64,000 bases of DNA from contig OZ245815.1 in the NCBI GenBank assembly GCA_965228425.1, positions 4,774,001 through 4,838,000 on the forward strand. Direction: 5' to 3'. The notes beneath the pieces are model-generated. The model was not told where the DNA came from and did no database searches. It saw only the letters and a list, made by a program, of their open reading frames with translations. Source of the stretch: JAJFJD01 sp965228425 (GTDB lineage Bacteria > Pseudomonadota > Alphaproteobacteria > UBA8366). The translations under genes were made by a program, and so were the position numbers. This document shows, piece after piece, positions 17,899-25,607 of this stretch (positions within the stretch are counted from its first letter, which is position 1; each line of letters starts with the position of its first letter).

Positions 17899-20172
17899 CT
17901 ACGCCCGCACCATGATCGGTTCCAGCTGGTTCCCCTCGGGCAACACGGTGCCGATGATCGCCGTCCGGTCGTACCCCAGGTCGCGCAGCGCGCCGACGCA
18001 GTCCTCGGCCCGTTCCTGCGGCACGCTGGCCAGCAGTCCGCCGGCGGTCTGCGGATCGAAGATCAACGGAAAGCGCGAGTCTTCGCCGACCTCGGCGATA
18101 TTGGATATGGCGCGGCGGAGCCGCAGGTTCTGCGGCTGCAAGGTGCTGGTGATTCCCGCCGCCACCGTCTCCCGCGCGCCGTCGAGATAGGGGATGGCGC
18201 CGAGGTCGAGTTCCACGTCCACGCCGGACGGTTTGGTCATCTCGACCAAATGACCCAGCAACCCGAAGCCGGTGACGTCGGTGCACGCAGTCGCGCCATG
18301 ATCGGACAGGCATTGCGCGCCCTTGTAATTCGACAGCACCATCGACGCGAGCGCGTCCTTGATCCACTGCCCCTTGGCCTTCAAGCGCATGTCGGCAGCA
18401 AACAACGTACCGGTTCCAATCGCCTTGGTCAGCACGAGCCGGTCCCCCGGCTGCATGCCGCCCTTGCGCAGGACCTTCTCGCGATCGATCAGGCCGTTCA
18501 CGGAAAAGCCGAGCGATAGCTCCGCGCCCTCGCTGGTGTGGCCGCCGACCAGCGACGTGTTCGATTCCTGCAAGACCTCCATCGCGCCGGTCAGCATCTG
18601 CGACAGCACGTCCTCGACTTTCTCCTCCAACCCATAAGGCACGGTGGCGATGGCGAGGGCGGTCTGCGGGTCGGCGCCCATCGCATAGATATCGCCGAGG
18701 CTGTGGTTCGCGGCGATCCGGCCGAACAGATAGGGGTCGTCGACGATGGCGCGGAACGAATCGACCGAATGCACCATCACCTTGCCGGGCGGGACCTCGA
18801 CCACGGCCGCGTCATCCGGTTCGTGCAATCCGATCAACACGTCGTCGCGCGCCGCCGGTTTCAACTGCGACAAAGCCCGCTGCAATACCGTCGCGCCGAC
18901 CTTCGCGCCGCACCCGCCACAGCGCATGGCGACGGCGGAGATTTCCTTGATCACCTCCTCGCCCGCCAAGCCGCGCGGCACGTCGGATTTCTCCTCCGTG
19001 TCCATTTCGGGCAGTTCGTTGAACTTCTTCATGAAGCGCCGGTCGATCCAGTCCTTCCAGCGCCAGACCAGCTTGCCCTCCACCGACCATTTGGAGCGCG
19101 AGGCAACCGCGTATTTGTCGCCGGTGCTGATGAGACTGAGGAATTCCCGCTGCGGCGTGAACAGCCGGGCCGACTTGCCGACCAGCATGCGCCGCAGGTT
19201 GCGCGTCAGCGGCGGGCCCTGACGCACCGCGAAGACGCCCGCCTTCGGGCGCGGATGATTGACCATCGCCGCAATATCGCCCGCGCCGAAGATTTCCGGA
19301 TGCGACGTCGACTGCAGCGTGTCGCCGACCTGCATGAAGCCGTACTCGTCGACGGCCAAACCCGACTCCTTGATCCACGACGCGGCGCCGGCCCGGGTCA
19401 CCCACAGGATTTCATCCAGCGCGATGGTCTCGCCGTTGGCGCCCTGTACCCGGCCGGGCGCGACGGAGTCGACGCGCATGTCCGCGTGAAAGTTGATGCC
19501 GCGCTCAGCGAAGATACGCCGGAACTTGGAGCGGGCCTGCGGGTTGTGCGTGGTCAGGATGTCGGACTCTTCGCTGATCAGGTGATAATCCAGATGCGCG
19601 TCGGTCCGCCCTTGTTCCGCCAATAAGGTCTTCAGCCGGTACTGAATGGCGAGCAGCAGTTCGACACCGCCAGCACCACCGCCGACGATGCCAATCCGCA
19701 CCGGATCCTCGCGCAGCAGGATGCGTTCGCGCAGGCGTTCCCAATGCGCGACGAACCGGTTGATCGGCTTGACCGGCACCACGTTGCCTTCGGCGCCCGG
19801 CGTCTCCCAGGTCGCGGGGGCGGAGCCGATGTTGATCGACAACAAGTCGTAGGACACCGGGGGGCGGTCCTTGCACAGCACCAACCGCTGGCGAGGATCG
19901 ATCCCGATGACATCGTCGTTGTAGAAACGCGCGTTGGCGAAGCGGGCCAACGGGCCGAGGTCGATATGGGTTTCCTCGAAGGTGTAGTGCCCTGCCACCA
20001 GTCCCGGCAGCATGCCCGAATAGGGCGTGTCCACGTCGCGGCAGAGGACCGTCAGGCGGACGCCGGGTATCGGCTTCATGCCGAAGGACCGGAGCACGCC
20101 GACATGGCTGTGGCCGCCGCCGACGAGAACGAGGTCTTTAAGGATCGGTGTCGTTGATTGCACGTGTATCAC
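17899..20172 (-). CDS. selD: NAD(P)/FAD oxidoreductase fused to selenide, water dikinase
   Basis: The 757-residue fusion has an N-terminal pyridine-nucleotide/FAD oxidoreductase (about 1-390). Its GGGHSHVGVL lies near residue 18, a second Rossmann motif GIVGGGAGGVELLL near 161, and a HPEIFGAGDIA motif near 291. The SelD part starts at about 415. C418-G-G-C421-G-A-K424 matches the catalytic Cys and Lys of SelD, and GGHTSEGAELSLGFSVNG and DPQTAGGLLASV are also present. SelD makes selenophosphate from selenide and ATP; the oxidoreductase may feed it reduced selenium (inferred). The start is GTG, overlapping the permease stop as GTGA. It is the last gene of the PhnD/C/E-like run and could supply both SenB and selenocysteine synthesis. 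Confidence 0.9.
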   Translation of the reverse strand: MIHVQSTTPILKDLVLVGGGHSHVGVLRSFGMKPIPGVRLTVLCRDVDTPYSGMLPGLVAGHYTFEETHIDLGPLARFANARFYNDDVIGIDPRQRLVLCKDRPPVSYDLLSINIGSAPATWETPGAEGNVVPVKPINRFVAHWERLRERILLREDPVRIGIVGGGAGGVELLLAIQYRLKTLLAEQGRTDAHLDYHLISEESDILTTHNPQARSKFRRIFAERGINFHADMRVDSVAPGRVQGANGETIALDEILWVTRAGAASWIKESGLAVDEYGFMQVGDTLQSTSHPEIFGAGDIAAMVNHPRPKAGVFAVRQGPPLTRNLRRMLVGKSARLFTPQREFLSLISTGDKYAVASRSKWSVEGKLVWRWKDWIDRRFMKKFNELPEMDTEEKSDVPRGLAGEEVIKEISAVAMRCGGCGAKVGATVLQRALSQLKPAARDDVLIGLHEPDDAAVVEVPPGKVMVHSVDSFRAIVDDPYLFGRIAANHSLGDIYAMGADPQTALAIATVPYGLEEKVEDVLSQMLTGAMEVLQESNTSLVGGHTSEGAELSLGFSVNGLIDREKVLRKGGMQPGDRLVLTKAIGTGTLFAADMRLKAKGQWIKDALASMVLSNYKGAQCLSDHGATACTDVTGFGLLGHLVEMTKPSGVDVELDLGAIPYLDGARETVAAGITSTLQPQNLRLRRAISNIAEVGEDSRFPLIFDPQTAGGLLASVPQERAEDCVGALRDLGYDRTAIIGTVLPEGNQLEPIMVRA

Positions 20173-21665
20173 CCATGTTCGATGGTCGTTTTGAGACGCA
20201 GCCGTGCGCGGATATAGCGCGACAACGCATCGATGCAGATATTTAGGCCAGCCGTGAACAATATCAGCACCAAGGCGCGATCGAGCCGGATATCCGCAAA
20301 GGCGCTGTCGACATAGAATCCAAGCGTCGCGATACCCAACATGCCGAGGATTGCGGTCTCACGTAAAATCACCTCCCAGCGATAGAACAGAAACGCCAAC
20401 AACTGCCCGTATACGCGCGGCACCGATTCGTAGAAGTAGAGATTGAGCCCGCGCGGCGCGTCGACCCGCACCTTCATGTGTTCCGTGTACCGGCCGATCA
20501 GATGCGCGATGATCGCGCCGTTATGCAGCGACAATGCGATGATCGCGGGCAGCATCGACGGCCCCCATAGCTGCAGGCAGACATATGCCAGAATGTATTC
20601 CGGCGTTGACCGGACAATGACCAGGAACACATGCCCGCCCAACCGGCCGCCGCGGCCGAAGAACAGCGGCGACAGCAGAGGGAAGAAGACCAGCGCCAAG
20701 ACACCGGTCGCGACGAGCGCGATCATCGTCAATTGCAACGTATCGATCGCACCGGGCAACGCCTGTTCGACGAACAGAACGGACAGCCACTCGCCGAATC
20801 CGGCAAGCGCGGTCGCATCGAACACGCCGTCTCGCAACGGCTGCGGCACAATATCCTGGGTGAAGAACCGAATTATGTTATCCGCGTAGATTTCGTTGCC
20901 GCCCCACGGCAGCACTAGGGTTGCGGCCAGGATGTACAGCGGCAGCAGGTTGCGGCGCATCCACACCCGCATGGTCGCGATCACGATGTAAAACAGAATC
21001 AACAGCGCGGAGACTTCGGAATAATGCCCTTGGCGGAACGCCGTTTCGAGGTAGTAGCCCAGCGTCGGCAGACCGACGAACCCGAGCACCGCACTCGACC
21101 GCAATCCGCACTCCAGCCGGTATAGGGAGTAGGTTTTGAAATGCGCCCAAACATCCGGCAAGCGCACGAAGATAAATACCGATGTCGCGGTGCTGCCCGG
21201 CGGCACCGCTTTCAGCGGCGTGGTGTCGGCCTCCTCCAAGATCTCGGCATAGACCTTTGCGATGATCCCCGCATAGGGGATACCGATGGCCAGAATGCCG
21301 GTGATCGGTGACAGGCCGAAAATCTGCAGAAAGATCAGCGCCCAAAACAGCTCGTGGATCGCGCGCACGAAGGCGCAACCGACCCGGACGGCGCGAAAAT
21401 GAAAGATCAGCGCGAGGAAAAACCCGGCGATATTCCCGACAACGACGCCCAAGATGGCAAAAGCAATGGTCTGCAGTAGGGCATTGAGCAGACTTTCGGT
21501 GGCCAGAAAATCGGGGGTCACGATGCCAAACAGCAATCGCCCCATCTCGGTCCATGGATTCACGGTCGAGATCGAGATGTCGGCGAAGACTAGGCACAGA
21601 ATTGCGATTCCAACGAATGTCAGACTGGTCCGAACCGCCGGCGAATAGCGCCAAACCGCCTGCAT
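20169..21665 (-). CDS. Two-domain PhnE-type ABC transporter permease, putative selenium oxyanion uptake
   Basis: The 498-residue protein carries two PhnE-type permease domains in one chain. The first has RAIHELFWALIFLQIFGLSPITGILAIGIPYAGIIAKVYAE, a PhnE-like EAA loop region, at about residues 105-145. The second has IVRSTPEYILAYVCLQLWGPSMLPAIIALSLHNGAIIAHLIGRY at about 350-390. Hydrophobic segments occur throughout. PhnE normally works as a dimer of a shorter chain, so this looks like a tandem fusion. It lies between the ATPase and the SelD fusion; its stop overlaps the selD start. The transported compound is inferred from context only (selenate, selenite or a related species). Confidence 0.85.
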   Translation of the reverse strand: MQAVWRYSPAVRTSLTFVGIAILCLVFADISISTVNPWTEMGRLLFGIVTPDFLATESLLNALLQTIAFAILGVVVGNIAGFFLALIFHFRAVRVGCAFVRAIHELFWALIFLQIFGLSPITGILAIGIPYAGIIAKVYAEILEEADTTPLKAVPPGSTATSVFIFVRLPDVWAHFKTYSLYRLECGLRSSAVLGFVGLPTLGYYLETAFRQGHYSEVSALLILFYIVIATMRVWMRRNLLPLYILAATLVLPWGGNEIYADNIIRFFTQDIVPQPLRDGVFDATALAGFGEWLSVLFVEQALPGAIDTLQLTMIALVATGVLALVFFPLLSPLFFGRGGRLGGHVFLVIVRSTPEYILAYVCLQLWGPSMLPAIIALSLHNGAIIAHLIGRYTEHMKVRVDAPRGLNLYFYESVPRVYGQLLAFLFYRWEVILRETAILGMLGIATLGFYVDSAFADIRLDRALVLILFTAGLNICIDALSRYIRARLRLKTTIEHG

Positions 21666-21670
21666 GCCAC

Positions 21671-22327
21671 TCAGCCTCGATAGAGAACGTCGAGGTCGGA
21701 AGCTTTCATCCCGGCGGTCGACTCATCCATGACGATGCGCCCGGCATCCAACCCGATGACCCGGTTGGAATAGGCGAGCGCGAGATCGATATCATGCATC
21801 GCGAGGATCACCGTGGGTTTCGCGTCGGCGATGCTTTCGAGAATGGACCGGGATTGATGCTCGTCGACCGCCGATACCGGCTCGTCGCCAAGCAGAATGT
21901 CGGTCCGCTGATACAAGGCGCGGCCCACGGCCGTCCGCTGTTGCTGGCCGCCGGACAATGCGCCGACGGCCGAAAACAACTCGTTCTCCAAGCCGAGCGT
22001 CTTGACGATGCCGCCAATGCTCTCAACTTCCTGCTGCATGGGGCGCACCAGGTTCACCACATTACGCCACGTGCTGTGGCGGTTGAGCTGACCCATATAG
22101 ATGTTGTGAAACACGGTGAGCGCGCGGACGAGGCCGAGTTCCTGCGGAACCATCGCGGCCTCGCCGTCGATACGCTCGTAGATCAGCCGGAGCAGGGTGG
22201 ACTTGCCCGCCCCGCTCCGGCCGACCAGTGCCACCTTCTCACCCCGTTCGATCGACAACGACACGTCGTGCAGGACGTTCGCGCCGTTGTAGCCCGCGGT
22301 CGCGAGAGTGAGGTCGACAAGCGCCAT
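21671..22327 (-). CDS. ABC transporter ATP-binding protein, PhnC-like
   Basis: A 218-residue ATPase. Walker A is GRSGAGKST near residue 37, the signature is LSGGQQQR near residue 125, Walker B is ILLGDEPVSAVDE near 145, and the H-loop is ILAMHDIDLAL near 175. The sequence is shorter than PhnC (about 260 residues), and the order of genes matches phosphonate-type importers. Its first codon overlaps the stop codon of the substrate-binding protein, and the permease start is 5 bp beyond its stop. Energises import with the neighbouring permease. Confidence 0.9.
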   Translation of the reverse strand: MALVDLTLATAGYNGANVLHDVSLSIERGEKVALVGRSGAGKSTLLRLIYERIDGEAAMVPQELGLVRALTVFHNIYMGQLNRHSTWRNVVNLVRPMQQEVESIGGIVKTLGLENELFSAVGALSGGQQQRTAVGRALYQRTDILLGDEPVSAVDEHQSRSILESIADAKPTVILAMHDIDLALAYSNRVIGLDAGRIVMDESTAGMKASDLDVLYRG

Positions 22328-23184
22328 CAGTCGATGAGACCGATTTCCTTTCCGGTATCCACGATCATCTTATAGTCGTCGTTGGTCGCCGGAATGAACT
22401 TGCTGCGCGGAAAGGACTCGAGCAGCGCCGGATCCTTCATCCCCAACAAGGCTCCCGTCACTTTCTTCTGGAAGCCCGCGCCGAATTTTTTGTCAACGTC
22501 GCCGCGGATGCTCCACTGATAGTCGGGATAAGGCGGCGTCCGCCAGATGATCGAGACCTTCTTGGGGTCGATCTTGCCGGCGTCCAGTTCCTTTTTCCAG
22601 ACCTTGTAGTTCACCGCACCGACCTGATACGCGCCGGACTGCACCAACGCGATCGTCCGCGAATGATCGCCGCTGAAGCCGACCCGCTCAAACACCTTTT
22701 CGGGCGATTTGCCGAAGTTGCGGCGAATGTGAAACTCGGGCATCAGGCGGCCCGACGTGGACCCCTTGGAGCCGAAGGTGAAGGTCTTGCCGGCGATTTC
22801 CTTCGGAAACTCTTTGGTCATTCCGAGTCCGGCTTTCTCGTTTGCGATGAAATACGTCTCGAAGAACTGGTCCTCGTACCCTTGTGCGATCGCCACCGAT
22901 CCGGGCACCGAAGCCCGCGCGCGCACGCCGGACAGGCCGCCGAACCAGGCGAGCTGCACCTGGTTGTTTTTGAACGCCGTGACGGCTGCCGCATAACTTT
23001 TCACCGGCACGTATTTCACGGTCGTGTTCAATTCCTTGGACAGATAATCCGCAATCTTTCCAAAACGTTCTTTCAGGCGGCTTTCGTCCTGATCGGGGAT
23101 GGCGGTGAAGACGAACGTCTCCGCGGCAACGGCCGATCCAAACCCGAACACCAGGACCAGCGCAGCGAAAAATCTCTTAAACAT
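22327..23184 (-). CDS. PhnD-family substrate-binding protein, putative selenate/selenite-type ABC transporter
   Basis: The 285-residue product has a Sec signal peptide (MFKRFFAALVLVFGFGSAVAA, cleavage before ETF). It then shows a PhnD-like fold: FTAIPDQDESRLKERFGKIADYLSKEL, AFKNNQVQLAWFGGLSGVRA, and GKTFTFGSKGSTSGRLMPEFHI. Phosphonate/phosphite binders show SxSG-type loops at the same place. I recall a family of such binders, TIGR04553, described as a putative selenate transporter component because it occurs beside SelD; this gene fits that context. Phosphonate transport is the alternative, but no phn lyase genes are near. First gene of the transporter-selD run; a ~280 bp intergenic region lies upstream. 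Confidence 0.83.
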   Translation of the reverse strand: MFKRFFAALVLVFGFGSAVAAETFVFTAIPDQDESRLKERFGKIADYLSKELNTTVKYVPVKSYAAAVTAFKNNQVQLAWFGGLSGVRARASVPGSVAIAQGYEDQFFETYFIANEKAGLGMTKEFPKEIAGKTFTFGSKGSTSGRLMPEFHIRRNFGKSPEKVFERVGFSGDHSRTIALVQSGAYQVGAVNYKVWKKELDAGKIDPKKVSIIWRTPPYPDYQWSIRGDVDKKFGAGFQKKVTGALLGMKDPALLESFPRSKFIPATNDDYKMIVDTGKEIGLID

Positions 23185-23314
23185 GGTCGGTACTCTCCCT
23201 CGTCAAATATCCTTCATTGCATTGGGAGGACTCTATAACAGCAGTCGCGGTGCCCACAAAGTGCCGCCCCGGCAAATGCGTCGATTACTGACAAACTTGC
23301 GCTCACGCCGGTTC

Positions 23315-23338
23315 GTCCGTGTAATCGACCGGACGGAC
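23315..23338. promoter_or_regulatory. Short inverted repeat upstream of the selenium transporter run
   Basis: GTCCGT at 23315-23320 is matched by ACGGAC at 23333-23338, with a 12-base spacer. It lies in the 279 bp between the substrate-binding protein start and the pseudogene start. A regulator site for either side is possible, but the sequence shows nothing more, and the repeat could be chance. No clear promoter or riboswitch was recognised in this interval. Confidence 0.25.
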
Positions 23339-23450
23339 AGCCTATGAGTTGGACATTCGGAAAGTCGCCGCGACCGTGATACTCATCCCCTGATAGAATT
23401 AACTAGGGCGACAGCTTTGAATTGCCATTTGGAAGCATCATTTTTCGACC

Positions 23451-23605
23451 GAAGGACCTGTGCATGAGTTGGGACCGCGAAATCTCGGATATCGAGCAAA
23501 AAAGGGCGCTCGACAAAGAGTTGGGCGGCGAGGAAGGCGTGGCGCGGCAGCATGTGCAAGGCCGCCAAACGATCCGCGAACGGATCGACGGACTTCTCGA
23601 CACCA
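23451..23605 (+). repeat. Direct repeat copy 1: duplicated 5' end of acyl-CoA carboxylase gene
   Basis: This ~155-base block matches 25453-25607. It runs from the ribosome-binding region (GAAGGACCTGTGC against GAAGGAACTGCGC) to the codons for DGLLD. Most differences are at third codon positions, so it is an old or allelic copy, not a recent duplication. The homology stops close to 23605, where the sequence becomes unrelated. Confidence 0.8.
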
Positions 23606-23619
23606 ATGCCCTCCTATAG
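23464..23619 (+). pseudogene. Truncated acyl-CoA carboxylase carboxyltransferase 5' fragment
   Basis: A 51-codon frame begins MSWDREISDIEQKRALDKEL and stops early. Its first 46 residues match the intact gene at 25466, with only six substitutions. After DGLLD the frame continues TNALL and ends. It has a good ribosome-binding site and could still be translated, but it lacks the whole carboxyltransferase domain. It flanks the AIPR gene on the left, and the intact copy flanks it on the right, pointing to insertion of the intervening segment. Confidence 0.8.
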
Positions 23620-23647
23620 AGAACATCCAATCAGCCCAAACCGCCCA

Positions 23648-23661
23648 AACGTTGCAACGTT
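23648..23661. promoter_or_regulatory. 14-bp perfect palindrome before the AIPR gene
   Basis: AACGTTG is followed directly by CAACGTT, a perfect palindrome 52 bp before the AIPR gene's ATG. It lies in the short non-coding stretch between the carboxylase fragment and the AIPR gene, where a control site would be expected. It may be an operator or a remnant of the insertion process; I cannot tell which. Confidence 0.4.
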
Positions 23662-23712
23662 GAGCTGAATCGATAAACAATACGCTGATGAAATTTAAAT
23701 TGCAGGTGCGCC

Positions 23713-25374
23713 ATGGCAGATCTGCTTGATTGGAGCCAGGTCAATAGCCGTGTTTCGTTGTTCAAAAAATCACAATGTTTGAAGAGCGCCACTGAAGCTT
23801 TCAATTATTTGTGTTTGGACACGATTCTGGGGATCGATCTCAGCGAAATTGCGAGCTCGATCACCGACGGATCAGGCGACAGAGGAATAGACGCTGTATT
23901 TATTGATTCCCGACCGGAGAAACTCACCATTCATTTGTTCCAAACAAAGTACGTTTCAAAATTTGAGTCCACGAAAAGAAATTTTCCTTCAAATGAGTGC
24001 GACAAGATTCTCAGCTTCATTTCGGAGTGCTTACAAAAATCTGAAGGTTTGAAAGATACCTGCAACGCCGCGCTATGGGGAAAGGTTCAAGATATTTGGG
24101 CTGCCATTGAGGAGAACGTATACACATTTCAAATTAACCTTTGTTCGAACGCGCGTCCGCTGCAAAAGACCCAATCGGCTAGGTTCGAGAACCAACTTCG
24201 GCGAATCAGAAACTTTCAGGTCGAAGAATATGATCTTGAAAGATTTGCGGCGACACTTATTGAGCATCGTCGCACTACAACCACTTTGAATATCCAGCTA
24301 TTTGGTGAACAATCATTCGAGAGAACGGACGGTTACGCCCGAGGCATAATTGGGACCACCGGAGGCAGTGAGCTGGTTAACTTTTTAAAAGACAAAAATT
24401 TTCCGCTGGAAGTTGATAAGAATCTCTTTGAGGAAAATATCCGTCTTTATTTAGGCGAAAAGAATGAGGTCAACAGCAAAATTCTGACATCAGCGCTATC
24501 GGATAGCCCTGCTGAGTTCTGGTATCTGAATAACGGAATTACTATCGTTTGCGACTCTTATAGATATCAACCGAGTTCACATAGTCCACTCGTAGAGATA
24601 TCGAATCCTCAAATCGTAAATGGTGGTCAGACTTCCTATGCCCTCTTCGAGGCGGCGCGAACAGACAGTCGTCGGGTAGGAGAAACGAGGGTCTTGCTCC
24701 GGATTATTGAGACCAAAGATCGCGCTTTGATGAATAGGATTGCTGAGGCTACAAACAGCCAAACTCCCATACGTAGCCGCGATCTACGATCTAACGACCA
24801 AATACAGCAAAAATTCGAGTCGACACTTGAAGCTCTCGGTTACTATTACGAGCGAAAGCGAAATCAGCACATCGACAAGCCATTGGAATTAAGAATTGAT
24901 GCGCTGAAGGCAGGCCAGATTATCGTCGCCTACTTCCTGAAAGAACCAGATAGGGCGAAAACACAATCAGACCGTATATTCGGTGAACTGTATGAACTGG
25001 TCTTTGACCCAACGACCATGTCAGCGGAAAGATTTTTGGCCGCATACAAATTATTCAATGAAATTGAGACTAAAAGAAAACTCGCAATACAAAAGATGCG
25101 ATCGATAACCACGTCCGACTACTCGGAGCAATGGTTAGTCGAAGGCATATTCCATGCGTTATTTATGGTTAGCGTTTTATGCGACCGAGATGGCATACCA
25201 AACGACGACTACGATACTGCGAAAACGAAAGTCGATGAAGCACTATACATCGTCGGAAATTTTGCGCGGAGACAACGCGGTGCATCTGCATACAGACTTT
25301 TCCGAAGTGCGCACACTAAACTCAACCTAAGACAGTTCTCTCCCACAGAACAGCTTGAGTTAGGCTTAAGCTAG
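23713..25374 (+). CDS. AIPR-type abortive infection protein with nuclease-like N-terminus
   Basis: The 553-residue protein has the hallmarks of the AIPR family (PF10592): FWYLNNGITIVC and NPQIVNGGQTSYALFEAA. At the N-terminus, GSGDRGIDAVFID (Asp56, Asp60) followed by FQTKY (Gln77, Lys79) resembles the D...QxK active site of Mrr-like PD-(D/E)xK nucleases. The family has been linked to phage resistance by abortive infection. The gene is visibly AT-richer than its neighbours, with codons such as ATA and TTA, so it is probably acquired. It stands alone, without a toxin partner or methylase, and is flanked by the carboxylase fragment and the intact carboxylase gene. Confidence 0.82.
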   Translation: MADLLDWSQVNSRVSLFKKSQCLKSATEAFNYLCLDTILGIDLSEIASSITDGSGDRGIDAVFIDSRPEKLTIHLFQTKYVSKFESTKRNFPSNECDKILSFISECLQKSEGLKDTCNAALWGKVQDIWAAIEENVYTFQINLCSNARPLQKTQSARFENQLRRIRNFQVEEYDLERFAATLIEHRRTTTTLNIQLFGEQSFERTDGYARGIIGTTGGSELVNFLKDKNFPLEVDKNLFEENIRLYLGEKNEVNSKILTSALSDSPAEFWYLNNGITIVCDSYRYQPSSHSPLVEISNPQIVNGGQTSYALFEAARTDSRRVGETRVLLRIIETKDRALMNRIAEATNSQTPIRSRDLRSNDQIQQKFESTLEALGYYYERKRNQHIDKPLELRIDALKAGQIIVAYFLKEPDRAKTQSDRIFGELYELVFDPTTMSAERFLAAYKLFNEIETKRKLAIQKMRSITTSDYSEQWLVEGIFHALFMVSVLCDRDGIPNDDYDTAKTKVDEALYIVGNFARRQRGASAYRLFRSAHTKLNLRQFSPTEQLELGLS

Positions 25375-25452
25375 AACCCGAACGCCGCCCACATTTGTTT
25401 CATCAGAAACACTGCTGAGCTGTGCAAACATGTTCAAGTTCAGAGCGAAATA

Positions 25453-25607
25453 GAAGGAACTGCGCATGAGTTGGGACAAGGAAATTGCGGACATCGAGGA
25501 CAAACGCGCGCTCGCCAAGGAGTTGGGCGGTGAGGAAGGCGTGGCCCGACAGCATGCGCAAGGCCGCCAGACGGTGCGCGAAAGGATTGACGGACTACTC
25601 GACGCCG
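25453..25607 (+). repeat. Direct repeat copy 2: 5' end of intact acyl-CoA carboxylase gene
   Basis: The counterpart of the block at 23451-23605; it covers the ribosome-binding site and first 47 codons of the intact gene. The two copies lie 2002 bases apart and bracket the AIPR gene. Outside the block, the upstream sequences of the two copies share nothing obvious. Confidence 0.8.

Noticed and set aside
21554..22375. Plus-strand frame over the ATPase gene
   Set aside because: The minus strand has Walker A, signature and Walker B motifs; the plus frame has none.
20169..23184. Phosphonate import as the transporter's role
   Set aside because: Fold matches PhnD/C/E, but no phosphonate lyase genes are near, while selD is translationally coupled. 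It remains a fallback.
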